The notes under the pieces: model-generated
What the model was told of the DNA's origin: nothing
Databases searched by the model: none
Seen by the model: only the letters and a program-made list of their open reading frames with translations
Source: Rotaria sordida
Lineage: Eukaryota; Rotifera; Eurotatoria; Philodinida; Philodinidae
Direction of reading: 5' to 3'
Assembly: GCA_905250125.1 (NCBI GenBank)
Contig: CAJNOL010000697.1
Span: 46,480 to 110,479, forward strand
DNA: 64,000 bases
Shown: positions 1 to 12,058 of the stretch, one piece after another
Position numbering within the stretch: the first letter of the stretch is position 1
Layout: each line of letters begins with the position of its first letter
Position numbers and translations under genes: made by a program

Positions 1-1
1 G

Positions 2-164
2 ACAACACCAAATGAAGAAACAACACCCAATGAAGAGACAACACCAAGTGAAGAAACAACACCAAGTGAAGAGACAACACCCGATGAAGAAACAACACCC
101 GATGAAGAAACAACACCAAATGAAGAGACAACACCCGATGAAGAGACAACTGTTGCTTCTACCA
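2..164 (+). CDS. 3' part of an exon coding a Thr/Pro/Glu tandem repeat (partial gene)
   Basis: In the frame starting at base 2 the sequence reads eight copies of a six-residue repeat, TTP(N/S/D)EE, coded by an 18-bp unit, followed by TTVASTS. The frame enters from outside the window, so the N-terminal part is missing. After ACCA at 161-164 comes GTAAGT, a strong donor, so the exon probably ends at 164; if it is not spliced, the frame stops at 172. Thr/Pro/Glu repeats of this kind usually form an extended, O-glycosylated, acidic stalk in secreted or surface proteins; that is inference. Copies differ mainly at the fourth residue (Asn, Ser, Asp) and by synonymous changes, which supports real translation. 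The protein cannot be identified from this piece. Confidence 0.6.
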
Positions 165-172
165 GTAAGTAA

Positions 173-1054
173 TAGGTCACATAATAAAATACTGCTGACT
201 ACAGCGATTTAATAGAAATGTTTTGAATCGCTGAAAATCGTTGAACATCACATGTGCAAGGGTCATTAAAATAAGTTGAAGTCATACCTGAAGTATCTCG
301 AAAAATGGAGAAAAGTCACGTCAGGAAACGAAGCTCATATAATCATGCACACCCGGGAGAAAATAAAATCGTTACAATTTCTTGATCTTTTCTCTGATTC
401 TCGAAGGTTTTTACCTTTTTAAAGTTCTCTCAGTTATTATAATTGAACGGACACTACTTTTCCACTAATAGGTTATGTAGATTTTGATGTAATGATAAAA
501 GATAGCTCTTTAATAATTAAACCAATTTTCAATATAAAATATTGATGAAGAAAGTTGTAGAACTTATGCTGAAGGTTTGGGTAGAATTCTGATTCCATTG
601 GATCAAACGGGTTTGTTGGATCGACTAGCACATTGTAAATGAAATCTCTTTAATCTAAATGAAAGGCTGTTTTTCTCTATATAAGGCTTGTGTTGTTACA
701 AAACAACAGAAAATGGATGAACAATTTGTTGTTAGATGATTCTGACAAGTTTCTATCAGGTTAGATAAAGGGAGCTCCTGAGAAAGTAATATTTTCCTGC
801 CTTAGAAAATTCAGTCCTTGAAGAAGGCTGCACCATATAACTTAACGTAAAATTAAGCTAAGCTTTATTACTTAACACTTAATATGAAGTTCGAGTTCTT
901 TCTGGTTAACACTTAATTCACTTTAAAAAAAAAATTAAAGTGATTGTACTAGGCAAATATCATTGAATTTCGAGTTTATCTTTACTCCAATAAGCACTCA
1001 ACATGGCGTTGCTGGGGTAATATAAAACAGCACGTCTGATAACCCCGAATCTGT
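173..1054. other. Intergenic or intron sequence, nothing recognised
   Basis: AT-rich DNA with no long open frame. If the exon ending at 164 is spliced, the first part is an intron, but no convincing next exon was found. Confidence 0.4.
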
Positions 1055-1453
1055 TCAAGCAACACTATGTTTGGTCTTCACAATAGAAGACAAAATAGAA
1101 GAAGTATTTTCGATTACGAAAAGATACTTTTGGTCACCAAATTTTTTCGAGTAGTAATTTTTCATTATCTTTTCTTGAGTGCCTCTACACAATCCACTGA
1201 ACTCTTCATCAATATTCACTACTTTGTTCTCAGGAATCCAACAAACTAAGGCATAATTAAACCAATTGGTGTATGATGAAGCTAACAAGTATATGGCCAA
1301 AGAGATTAGGGTGTGAGTCCAGATATGGATGTCGAGAAGATTGACACCCACATCTACAGTGGGACTCATAAAGCCATATTTCAGGGGAAAACAGTAATTA
1401 TCAAGGTCATTGAATTTGAGAACTAATTGAACTAATAAACCAGTGGATTCCAA
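1055..1453 (-). CDS. Hypothetical protein fragment, 132 codons, unrecognised
   Basis: An uninterrupted minus-strand frame of 132 codons, longer than expected by chance at this AT content. It has one likely membrane segment in the middle (around residues 46-72, containing HTLISLAIYLLASSYTNWF), a Cys/Trp/Pro stretch after it, and a basic C-terminus. The frame continues a few codons upstream of the first ATG without a convincing start, so it may be an internal or last exon, or a relic. More coding-like pieces lie further upstream on the same strand (1.9-2.8 kb) and could belong to the same decayed locus. I do not recognise the family. Confidence 0.3.
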   Translation of the reverse strand: MESTGLLVQLVLKFNDLDNYCFPLKYGFMSPTVDVGVNLLDIHIWTHTLISLAIYLLASSYTNWFNYALVCWIPENKVVNIDEEFSGLCRGTQEKIMKNYYSKKFGDQKYLFVIENTSSILSSIVKTKHSVA

Positions 1454-2327
1454 TTGGAAAGATTTCGAAATTAATATCAGCTGATAATATTTTTGATTGA
1501 AATTATTTTGAAGTATTCATAATTCAAAAATCCAAAAAGTAGAAAAAGTAAAGAACAACCAAAGAATCTGAAGTCTCCATTTTTTCTTAACTTTGACATC
1601 TTGTACACTATTTGTGTCTGGAGAAAAAAACCATAAACATCTCAGTCATTTTCCATGAGATGATCGTTTACTTTTTGCAGATACTAAAAGACCTCATTAA
1701 AAATTGTGCTTAAAAACCATTAAGTAGTTCAATTAATAAAAAAAAAGCCGAAATGAAAAATATGAAACAACCTCATAAAATTAGACAAAGAATGGTTTAC
1801 AAAGCAAATTACAGACTGTTCTACACATACGCATACACAGTCAGACATCTTTTTAAAATTAACTCTCTAGATCCAAGATTTTTCAGTCTATCAAAGTAAA
1901 ATTAAAGAGTTGTAAAAATTGAGACAAAATATAAAACAGTAATTCATATTCTTATAACCAGTGACTTAGAAAACGTGTTCCAGACAGAGAGATAGACAAA
2001 TTGAATTATTTATCGTTCTGTAGATTACTTTAAACATTCATTTTCCATCGTGTTTCAAAAAATAGGAGGACAACAGATCCACTAATACACAAGACAGTCT
2101 GTCCAAAACAAACAACTTGTGTTCAAATATTAGCCATCTGTTCTTAAATGTTAATCTCCTTTGCTTTTTACCTACATTAGAGACATTCTTAACTCTTCCA
2201 CCTCTTTTAGGTTCTATTACTATTTTCTCTTACCCACATGATATTTTTTTTAGACCCGAACTTATCTGAATTGAATGCCTACACTGTTTTTGCTACTGCT
2301 GAACATTGACGTATACAATCAGAAGTT
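1454..2327. other. AT-rich stretch with a short coding-like piece on the minus strand
   Basis: Between about 2050 and 2215 the minus strand is open for some 55 codons (it includes LTFKNRWLIFEHKLFVLDRL). This could be a fragment of the same decayed gene as the flanking minus-strand features. Otherwise nothing was recognised. Confidence 0.25.
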
Positions 2328-2811
2328 TTAGTATTTCTTCTCCATCTCTAATATGATGTCAATAATCGTTTTCGTGCAGGTGATGCAACATTCTAGTTTC
2401 ACATTAGTCATTTCAGTCTTTGGTGTCATAAGTAACGCAATATATACTCATTTAGTGCTAGGATTTTGTCGCAGTCGATAGCATCACAGATTTATTCCTC
2501 AAGTGTAGCAAGTAGATCCTTTTTTCTAATAGAAAGCTTTGAATGCTTTCTCGACAACTTCGAGGCTATTGTACTATTCTAGTAGGACGCTTTCGATGAT
2601 CTTTTTTCTTCCATGGGAAATTGAAAATCATATGTTCGTATTCTACTAGAAGTTCACTATTCTCACGAATTGCGAAGAAGGGAAATACGAAAGAACGAAA
2701 CCACTCAATAAGAGTAGCGCATTTATCAAGAGGATATGTTTTGACCTGTTGTCTCTCTAATAAGCTTTGTCGATCACATACTTCATGCAGGTTTCTTATG
2801 AGATTGCCGTG
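2328..2811 (-). pseudogene. Decayed or fragmentary gene, unknown family
   Basis: On the minus strand the frame from 2811 to 2458 reads about 117 codons with a single internal stop (near 2568). It includes the protein-like stretches CATLIEWFRSFVFPFFAIRE and VEYEHMIFNFPWKKKDHRKR. Just downstream a second frame (2429-2328) opens with ATG and reads a Cys-containing 33-residue peptide in a different phase. Amino-acid composition is balanced and not typical of random AT-rich DNA. The internal stop, the phase change and the lack of a start codon suggest a broken host gene; a multi-exon gene with unseen introns is the alternative. No family recognised. Confidence 0.4.
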
Positions 2812-3599
2812 CTAGAGGAAAAATGCATTTGAATTTCAACAGATTCAGTCAAGCACGATAAATAAGAGCAAGAGACTTCAACAATAAAAAACTGAAACAA
2901 AGAATACGTCTTTTCTTTTACTTACTTGAAAGTTTATTCCCGAGTAACTCTAAGCTGGAAACAACGAAGTTCAGACTTTATATTCATTATTTAGAACTGA
3001 TCTCCACACAGTAGGACTTATCGCCGTTCATTTGAACTGATAGATCAATATTTTCACATTGTATTCTTCAAAATTCTAAATCTAGTCTATACTACATCTT
3101 GAAAATGGTAAGAACATTCTATATAAAAATTCAAAAGTAGGTTTAAATCGATTTATCGTTGCACTACGAAGATACTGTGTAGTACAAGAGATTTTTATTT
3201 CAACTATAACACATGATATTCATTTAGGTGCACCAAGTAAAACACTGTCATGTACAGCGTTTATTTTCGTCCATCAATTAATATTGAACGATCACTTCAA
3301 ATTATTTTGAATATTTGAATAGAATCTTACTCCTGACTGTGCATGCATTATGCTATCATCATTGAAAACAGCAGCTGTGATGTTTTCCTTTCAACTGCTC
3401 GTGTAGTTGAATCGATGTTTGATTGAAAATATCCAAATATCTTCAGATCATCCGTCGAAAAATATTATATTCACGTTTTACGATACATCGGTAGATATCT
3501 GAACGAATTATTTCTTCATTCCATTCATATTCTACATTTTTCTCCAGTGCACATTCAGTCATATCATATTCCTGTAATGTAACCAATACTTGAACACAT

Positions 3600-6530
3600 A
3601 TTTTGTAGTGATAATTCAGTTGACTCCTTTTTAGCGAACATGTTTTTCATCCAAGTCAGTTATTTGACCCAAGTCAGATATTCAAACAGAATTTTATGGT
3701 TTAGCTCGATTCATTTGTCAACAGGTATTTGTTGACGTAATACAGTGATATGCTTTACTTCAAAGTGGCTGATATAATTCAATTCGATCCTTATTATAAT
3801 GATTCATGTGTCAACGGATTTTTGCTGACATAATAGAGTAACAGACTTCGTTATGAAGTGAGTGATATACATGAATGGAACCCTACTTATAACAATTCCA
3901 TTGTCAAGAGATCTTTGCTGATATGATCGATTAATACACTTTATTTCGAAGTGAACGATTTACTTGAATCTAATCCTGCTGATAACAATTCATTTACCAA
4001 GACATCTTTGCTCATATCATCGATTAACACACTTTACTTCGAAATGAGCGATACACTTGAATACAATCCTGCTTATACTAATTCATTTGTCAAGAGATCT
4101 TTGCTGATCAGATGAAGTGACCCAATTTGCTTCGAATTCAGCGACATACTTGAATATAATTCTGATTATTGTGATTTATTTATCAAAAGAGCCTTGCTGG
4201 CGCAATCGAGTGACACATTCTGCTTCGAATTGAGCAATATACTTGAATAGGATTTTGATTATTGCGATTCATTTATCAAGAAATCTTTGTTGATATGATC
4301 GAGTGAGAGACATCGCTTCGAATTGAACGATATACATGAATGGAACCCTACTTATAACAATTCCATTGTCAAGAGATTTTTGCTGATGTGATCGATTGAT
4401 ACACTTTACTTCGAAGTGAACGATATACTTGACTTGAACCCTGGTTATAATAATTCATCGGTCAAGAAACTTTTGCTGATGTGATCGGATGACACACTTC
4501 GCTTCGAATTGAGCAATATACTTGAATGAAACTCTCGTTAGAACAATACATTTGTCAAAAAGATTTTTACTAATGTGACTGAGCGATATACTTCATTTTG
4601 CATTGAGTGATATATTTGAATGAAACCTTATTTATAACAATTCATTTGCCAACAGATCTTTTCTGACACAATCGATTAACACACTTTACTTCGAAGTGAG
4701 CGATATACTTGAACACAACCGTTCTTCTAGCGATTCATTTAATCAAGAGATGTTTGCTGATGTGATCGACTGATATATTTCATTTTGAAGTGAGCGATAT
4801 ATTTGAATACAATTCTTCTTACATTCATTCATTTACTGTTTTAACTTTGGATTATCTAATTTTATGCGAAATTTTTCTAAAGTAAAAGTCATATTTGTAT
4901 AAAGTCCTTGTTAGAAGTAGTTATTTTATACGTACATTGTCATATATTAGTCTGCTGACATACTTCATCTGGAAGTGTGTGATATACTCGTATGAAACAC
5001 TACTTATAATAATTTATTTGTCAAGAGATTTTTGCTGATGTGATCGAGTGAGACGCATTGCTTCGAACTGAGCAATATATTTGAATGAAACCCTTATTAA
5101 TACAATTCATTTATCAATAGAACTTTGCTGATGTTATCGATTGATACATTTCACTTTGAAGTGAACGGTATATTTGAACAACATTATTTTCAGATTGATA
5201 CATTCGCCATGTATCTTTGACCAGTGTACATAATGTTTAGTAGTTTAGTTAAAAATGACATATGTGAACGAGATCGTTGTTTATGCTAATCATGAAACTA
5301 GTATCTCGATAACCTAAGCTAAATGTAAATTCTGTTTTTTTCTGACCATATAGTTGAATGGAACCCTGCTTATACCAATTCATTTGTTCAGTGATCTTTG
5401 CTGATATCATCGAGTAACATATTTCACTTCGAAGTAAGCAATATACTTCAATGGAATCCTAATTAGAACAATTCATTTATCAAGAGATCTTTGCTGATCT
5501 GATCGATTGACACATATTACTTCGAAGTGAGCGATTTACTTGAATCTAATCCTGGTGATAACAACTCATTTTTCAAGGGATCTTTTCTGATATTATTGAT
5601 TAACACGCTTTACTTCGAAGTGAGTGATATGCTTGAATACAACCCTGCTTATAACAATTCATTTGTAAAGAGATCTTTGCTGATATGACCGATTGATACA
5701 CCTTACTTCGAAGTGAGCGATGTATTTGAATCTGACTCTGGTGATAATAATTCATTTGTCAAGAGATCTTTGGTGGTGTGATCGAGTGACATATTTCACT
5801 TCGAATTGAGCGATATACTTGAATGCAAGCCTACTTATAATAATTTATTTGTCAACAGATCTTTTCTGACATGATTGATTGACATATTTTGCTTCAAAGT
5901 GCGCGATATACTGGAATGAAACCATGGTTATAACAATTTATTTGTCAAGAGATCTTCTCTGACGTGATCGATTGACATATTTTACTTCAAAGTGAACAAT
6001 ATACTTGGATACAATCCTTCTTATCACAATTTATTTGTCAAGAGATCTTCTCTGACGTGATCGATTGACATATTTTACTTCAAAGTGAACAATATACTTG
6101 GATACAATCCTTCTTATCACAATTTATTTGTCAAGGAACCTTTTCTATCGTGATTGGTTGACATATTTTGCTTCAAAGTGAGAGATATACTTGAATGAAA
6201 CCATACTTATAACAATTCATTTGTCAAAAAACTTTTGCTGATGTAATTGAATAACATACTTTGCTTCAAGATGAACGATATACTTGAAGAAAACTCTCAT
6301 TATAATAATTCATTTGTCAAATAAACTTTCCTGGTATAGTTGAATAACACACTTGCTTTCGAACTGAGCGACATACTTGAATGGAATTATTATTATAATA
6401 ATTCATTTGTCAATAGATCTTTGCTATTGTGATCGAGTGACACACTTCGCAACGAAGTGAGCGATGTATTTGAATGAAATCCTGATTAGAAGGATTCATT
6501 TGTTGAGTGATCTGTGTTTGTAAGATGGGC
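3600..6530. repeat. Tandem array with a strict 93-bp period, about 30 copies
   Basis: A recognisable monomer (gtcaagagatctttgctgat, then tacttcgaagtgagcgatat, then acttataacaattcatttgt) recurs with its CAAGAG landmark at 3905, 3998, 4091, 4184, 4277, 4370, 4463 and 4556, and at 5481, 5574, 5667, 5760, 5853, 5946, 6039 and 6132: exactly 93 bp apart. Copies differ by many substitutions but almost no indels. Diverged monomers fill the less regular parts near 4836-4950 and 5210-5345. In two of the three plus-strand frames the only recurrent stops are TGA at two positions per unit, but a minus frame is nearly as open, so a coding origin is possible and not shown. It is not a CRISPR array: there are no conserved repeats separated by unrelated spacers. 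Confidence 0.9.
5946..6131. repeat. Recent perfect duplication of one 93-bp monomer
   Basis: 5946-6038 and 6039-6131 appear identical base for base, while neighbouring monomers differ at many positions. This points to a recent unequal exchange, replication slippage or gene-conversion event inside an otherwise old array. Confidence 0.85.
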
Positions 6531-8450
6531 TGACGTTCATTGCTTCAAAGTCAATGATATATTTAAAAAGAACAGTGGTTGATGTTAATCACTTACTTCG
6601 TCGTATCGTGTCATCTTACCTGATTTTAGAAATAAGTCTACAGTGAATAAGATAGTTGAATAGACTCATATTGAAAGTAATTCATATTTCATGCGTACTC
6701 TAGCAGGTAGTATACACACATGTTTTATTCTGAAATGAATAACACACTTGCACAGTATACTGTTTGGATTTGTATCCTTGGAATGTAATGCTTTGACATA
6801 AAGAACTCTAGGATTTTTCCAACAAGATAAAAGAATAATTGAATGGATTTATGGTTAAAATGATTTAATATCCATTTCATTATCAATCATGGGGTCTAAT
6901 ATTGTACTTCATTTCGAACGGAATCATGTATTCGATGAGTACACTACAAACCCTGAAGGTGGAGATATTTCATATTTATGTGCTCCTCAGAGTGCCACAA
7001 GGTGTTGGCTTTCCGAACAGCTCATCGAACTATTTGAATCTGATCACTGTTTCGCTAATTCATTATCTCAAACACCATTATTCATGTAAACCAAGCTAAC
7101 TCTTGGTTTCATTACGAGATTTATATGAACAGAATCTTATTTCAGATAATTCATCAACCATGCAATCTTCAATCATAAGTGTCATTGTTACTTGCTGCTT
7201 GATAATAACATAAATGAACTCGAGCTTAGTTACGATAATTCATCTGCCGTGCGTTGTTCAGTTATGTAGTTTGATGTTAGCGATTGCTTCAAAATGAAAT
7301 AATTGAACACGACCTTACTTAGCATAATTCATATCCTATGCTCTGTTTAATCGTGTATTATGATGTTAATGATCGCTTCAGAATGAAATAACTGAACGTA
7401 AACTTCGTAGGATAATTCATATGCCATGCCCTTTTTAATCTTGTCTTCTCTTCTCATCGATTGTTAAAAAATAAAATAATTGAATACGATCCTGATTCAA
7501 ATGATTCATTTGTAGTGTGTGATCCTCTACCACGATGCTTGTAGTTAATTTTTGACTTAGACATACGCGAAAACGAATTGATCTATTGTTATTGTCGTAT
7601 ATTTTTCGGATAGGCCTTCATCGTGGAGCATATCTTTATAGTTTTCATGCAATGAAAATCATATATATGAACAGAAAGCTATTAGTTGGATTGATTCGTT
7701 TATAAAATGATATTCGATGACATAATCCAGAGACTCATCTCAGTTCGAAGTGTTCTGTACATTTGAACAAAGCTGTCTTTAGATTGAGTCATCGACTTTG
7801 TGATCTAGCACTATCTGTTGAAATTTCACATTACTTTCTCGATGAACTACATAGTTGAAGAAAGTCCTCCTTGAGGCTAGTCACTTGTGACATATTCATT
7901 ATTTGACGGATAAATGATGCACTAGTCTCTGTTCTGAAGAAGTATTTTGAATAGATATTTTATCAAAAAGATTCGCCTAGTATATGAGCTGTTCTTTTTA
8001 AGTAACACACAACGATTGTTTGCAAGTGACTGACATACTTGAATGGAATTATACTTAAGCTTATTCATTTTTGCAATGATTTATTTCTTCATAATAACGA
8101 CAGAAGTTTTGCCTCAAGGTTAATGACATATTTGAAATGATAGGTTGTTATTGGTATTCTTTTATTATCTAATTGATAATTATATGACAAGGTTTGCTTC
8201 TAATTTGAAGTGTTGACTATGAATTGAATAGGATAGTTGTTAAGAACATTCGCTTCCTGGGTGATTTTCAACTACATAATGCTTGCAATGACTTACTTCA
8301 AAGTAAGTATTAAATTTGAACACAAATGTTGCTGTGGCTATTCATTCAATATGCAATCAATGATATGGTATTATGTTCAAGATTGATCATTGAGTTTACC
8401 ACGATCATGAACATGTTTTAAGTAGATGCCATATTGTTCAAAACTGTCCA
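6531..8450. repeat. Degenerate continuation of the 93-bp array
   Basis: Traces of the same monomer (gataattcat..., cttcaaaatgaaataattga) continue with weaker similarity. A sub-variant with about 90-bp spacing is visible around 7100-7560. The open frames near 6890-7100 lie inside this material and are not treated as genes. Confidence 0.55.
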
Positions 8451-10169
8451 AGACATTGGTCAAGTGACTTCGAACATTTCAAGAACTTATTTGATTTCTT
8501 TATACATTCTAGGCAAACTCTTTCTTTTCATAAACTTTTGATTTTTTATAAATGCAAACTAATCTTGAAGAGTGTTAGTGTCGTTTATACTTTTAAGAAG
8601 ATTTTTTAGTATTTTGAAATCTTCTCTTACACAAACTCTAATTCAGATTCCACTGCTTTTATATAATGTTATATATTTACAAGATGTATTTTTAGTTCAG
8701 AATAACAAATTTACATAAAATTACTAATCCATGGTAAAGGTTTCATTTATAATTAGTCTCTTTATTCTTAATTGGTTTGCTTAGTTTGTTCTTTTTCTTT
8801 TTCTATTTTACTGCATTAAATATTGATGCATTTCACTTTTTAAGATTCTTATTTTTTTTACATTTAATCATCATTTGTATTTGCTTTAACGCTTTTAATA
8901 AATACTTCATATAAAAATACGGCAAAGATATGTTAATTTATCGAGGCAATTGTTGTTCAAGCTAATAAAGAGGTAGAAACCTGAAAAATTTTCACGTCAT
9001 GTGCATCTTATCGATCTTATCAAGAGCGGTATCACTGAATCTGATACCTATGGAAAGAAGAATTTATGCTTTGTTTTATGTTATGGTAAATAAAAATCTA
9101 ACATATTCGTCAGATCTGAACCCATATTATTCATTTTTTGCCTTCATAACTTAAATATCAATTACATGGAAATAGATTAATCCTTGCCAATGCAATGTTA
9201 TGTGTTTTAAAACAAGCCATAGATAGTCTCACAAAAGACGATCTTAAAAATGACTTCTATGACCTGGTTTAATTGACTGCACAAGTACATTGTTTTTGAT
9301 GGTCAATACTTTGAAAAACAACACTGAAACCAACTGTCGAATAGTTGTCTAAAGGCCTCGTGCAAAGACTTTACGACTACCCTTTGTACATCGTTTTAAT
9401 GTTTCGAGTATGATAGAAGTGTCCAAGTGAAAACCATTGTAAAATTTTTTTATATAGAAAAACAGTGCAACAAACTTCAATTAATAATAATAAATCTCGA
9501 AAGTTTAAATTTAAGCTTAAAAAAAATTTGATCTTATTCGAGCGAAAAATAATATCTTTTTAGTCGATTTTTTGAATAGATTTCATCACATTCATTACAT
9601 AGATTTGAAATAGATATCAAGATATCGAAGCGCAATCCTAAAAAGAAAACAACACTGGAAACTACCGTAGATTATAATTTAATAGGATATTTATTAAATA
9701 TTCATATACTCCTCTGTGTACCGATTCATATAATTGTTGTTGATGCTTAAGCTTGAATAAGAAAATAATAAATCATTCGCATACCTATGTCGAATGATGA
9801 GTTTTGAAAGTCAACATTATTCTTTGTTTGAAAACTAGGATTTCATGACAATATTTAGAAAAAGGTTAATACAAATGGAAGCGAATCGAAAACATCTGTA
9901 AGTCTTTATATATCTTTAGAAACTTTCAGATATTCCCACCTATCTTATCGTGAGTAATCCTAAATGTGAAGAAAGTTAATCGTCAACACACAACAAAATG
10001 AATTTTACTAATCACAATCATCAAAAATCAGTTTGTTCTCCCTTGTACATTATTTCATAGTATGAACTGAAAAGAAAATCCTTTTCTTTTGATTAAATCA
10101 GTGAAAATGTATTTCTGACATCTGATATAAAATATAATAAAATATTTGGTATTTTTTTGTATTTCACGA
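8451..10169. other. AT-rich intergenic DNA with one small coding-like relic
   Basis: Mostly low-complexity AT-rich sequence. At 9183-9271 the plus strand reads a protein-like piece (AIDSLTKDDLKNDFYDLV) that ends in a stop and continues as a frame full of stops, so it is probably a fragment of a dead gene. The region after 9700 is downstream of the GPCR on the other strand. Confidence 0.35.
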
Positions 10170-12058
10170 TTATCTTTCAGTATTTTTTGCTGTGTTTCGA
10201 TTATTAAGTGGAACTAAACTTTGTTCATTGTTCTTTTGTTGTCGTAGAGAAATAAAATTAATTAATTTAATAAAATCTCTTCTGAATGTTTTCGATATAA
10301 TTAGACGAAGATAAAATTTAGATGAATAATTCAAAGCTGAAAGTGTCAAAAACCAATTGAGTAAAATTCTATATTGTCTCCATCTTATTGAGCAAAATAT
10401 ATCATGATTAAAAAGACGATCATTTACAATAAAGATTTCTACTATAACAGTTGGTAATAAAGAAAATAAAATAAATATTGAAATAAGAAATATTAGTATA
10501 GCATTTCTTGTCATACGACGTGCAGTTTCACTTGATTTATTTTTAGTTATTTTTCTTTGATTACAACGATTGTGTAATAAAATTACTGATGATATACATG
10601 TTATTATTGATGGTAATAAAACAAATAATATAGCATGTAAAAATGGCCATGCACGGATTTTCCAATGGTCAATAAATGTATAAAATTCACATATAAATAT
10701 TGTTGTTTTTCTATTATAATAAAAATAAAAATGATGTGGAATCATAAATAAAATAACTATGATAAGAATTAAAAATATACGTATGAGAACATGACGTCGA
10801 GTAATTAGAAGACGATAACGAGTAGGATAAAGTATCATGAAAGTTCGATCGATAGACATTAACGCTAAATATAGATTTGATAATATTGTTGGGCCAACTA
10901 GAATACTATAGAATATTCCACAAGATATTATTTCTCGAAGATCAGTTTTAATTATAGACATATCAACACACCATAACCAAAAGATACCTATTAGAGCAAT
11001 ATATCATTATGATATATTAAAATAGAAAAGTACTTATCTTCTCAAAAATTATCTCATTATAATGAATCTTAGATCTTATGTGCATACAGAGATTCTTTCT
11101 GTGTCCCATACGTGTCAATTCAAAAGAAAATTTGATAGTTAAAATCTATTTGTGCTTTGCCTTTCATAACTTTCAAAAGTGAATTATCATTATGTCGATC
11201 AGTCGGACATCCTCTGCTATTAGATTCTATTTATATATTATATAAATTCTACTTTATTTCATCAGCAATATTTAATCTGTCACTGTCAATATACAGCAAA
11301 TTATCTAATATCTTGCAAAGATCCATAATTCGATGATAGCTGAATGAATAAATAGAATATTTTTGGAGCTGTTTCCTATTTCGTAAATATTTTGTCCTTA
11401 AGGCTTGAAGACCAAAAAAAGATATGTTACACTACAGATCACGAATTTCAAGTGTATAATTTTCGTAAAAAATTGCTCATTATTAACAACATAATCTTAA
11501 TGGAAGTAAAAAGAATAATATTGAGTATTTATCATTATATTGAGACTCTAATTTAATAAGTAAATTAATCTATATTTCATTCGAAGCACATACTCAAGTG
11601 TGACTTGAGAGACTTTTCTATAAATTGATATTTCCTATCAATACAAATAAATTTCTATTATGTTGATTTCCATATTCTATTACTCGAACTATATAATAAA
11701 TTATTCATATTCGAATCTTTTCTTTGACATTTCTATTTCTGATTAATAGAAAATCATTACAACAAAATTAATGCAAATTCAAACTACATGCTAATCTTTA
11801 TAACGAAAAAAAGAAAAGTCAAAATTTTTACCAACCAACAAGAAATATCAATTCAAATATAGCAATAGCAAGAAAATATAATGATATTGATTGTTTACGA
11901 TTGGTTTTATTTAACATAATTAATATTTGAAATAAATGACCAGGTATACCAAATATGGTACATAACAAACCACATGTATGCCAAACGATATATGATATAT
12001 GTAATGTATTATTATAATTCAAAATATTAGTACAAATTTCGATACTTGTATTAAGCAT
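10170..12058 (-). CDS. Rhodopsin-like (class A) G-protein-coupled receptor, two exons
   Basis: Exon 1 runs from ATG at 12058 to about 11832. It codes the N-terminus with Asn-glycosylation sites, TM1 (HTCGLLCTIFGIPGHLFQIL) and TM2 (ISLYFLAIAIFELIFLVG). Exon 2 begins about 10987 after a TAATAG acceptor and runs to the stop at 10170. It codes the extracellular loop and TM3, ending in a DRT motif in place of DRY (NLYLALMSIDRTFMILYPTR), then TM4, TM5, TM6 (NAILIFLISIFILFSLLP) and TM7 with a variant NPxxY region (SALNYSSKFYLRLI), and a basic tail. The total is about 347 residues, normal for a short class A receptor. The intron is about 845 bp. The exact junction is uncertain: the obvious donor GTAAAA at 11831 is in phase 2, while the exon-2 frame wants phase 1. 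Bdelloids carry large families of divergent peptide-receptor-like GPCRs; the ligand cannot be inferred. Confidence 0.85.

Noticed and set aside
3600-8450. CRISPR-like array
   Set aside because: The whole 93-bp unit repeats; there are no constant short repeats separated by unique spacers, and the genome is eukaryotic.
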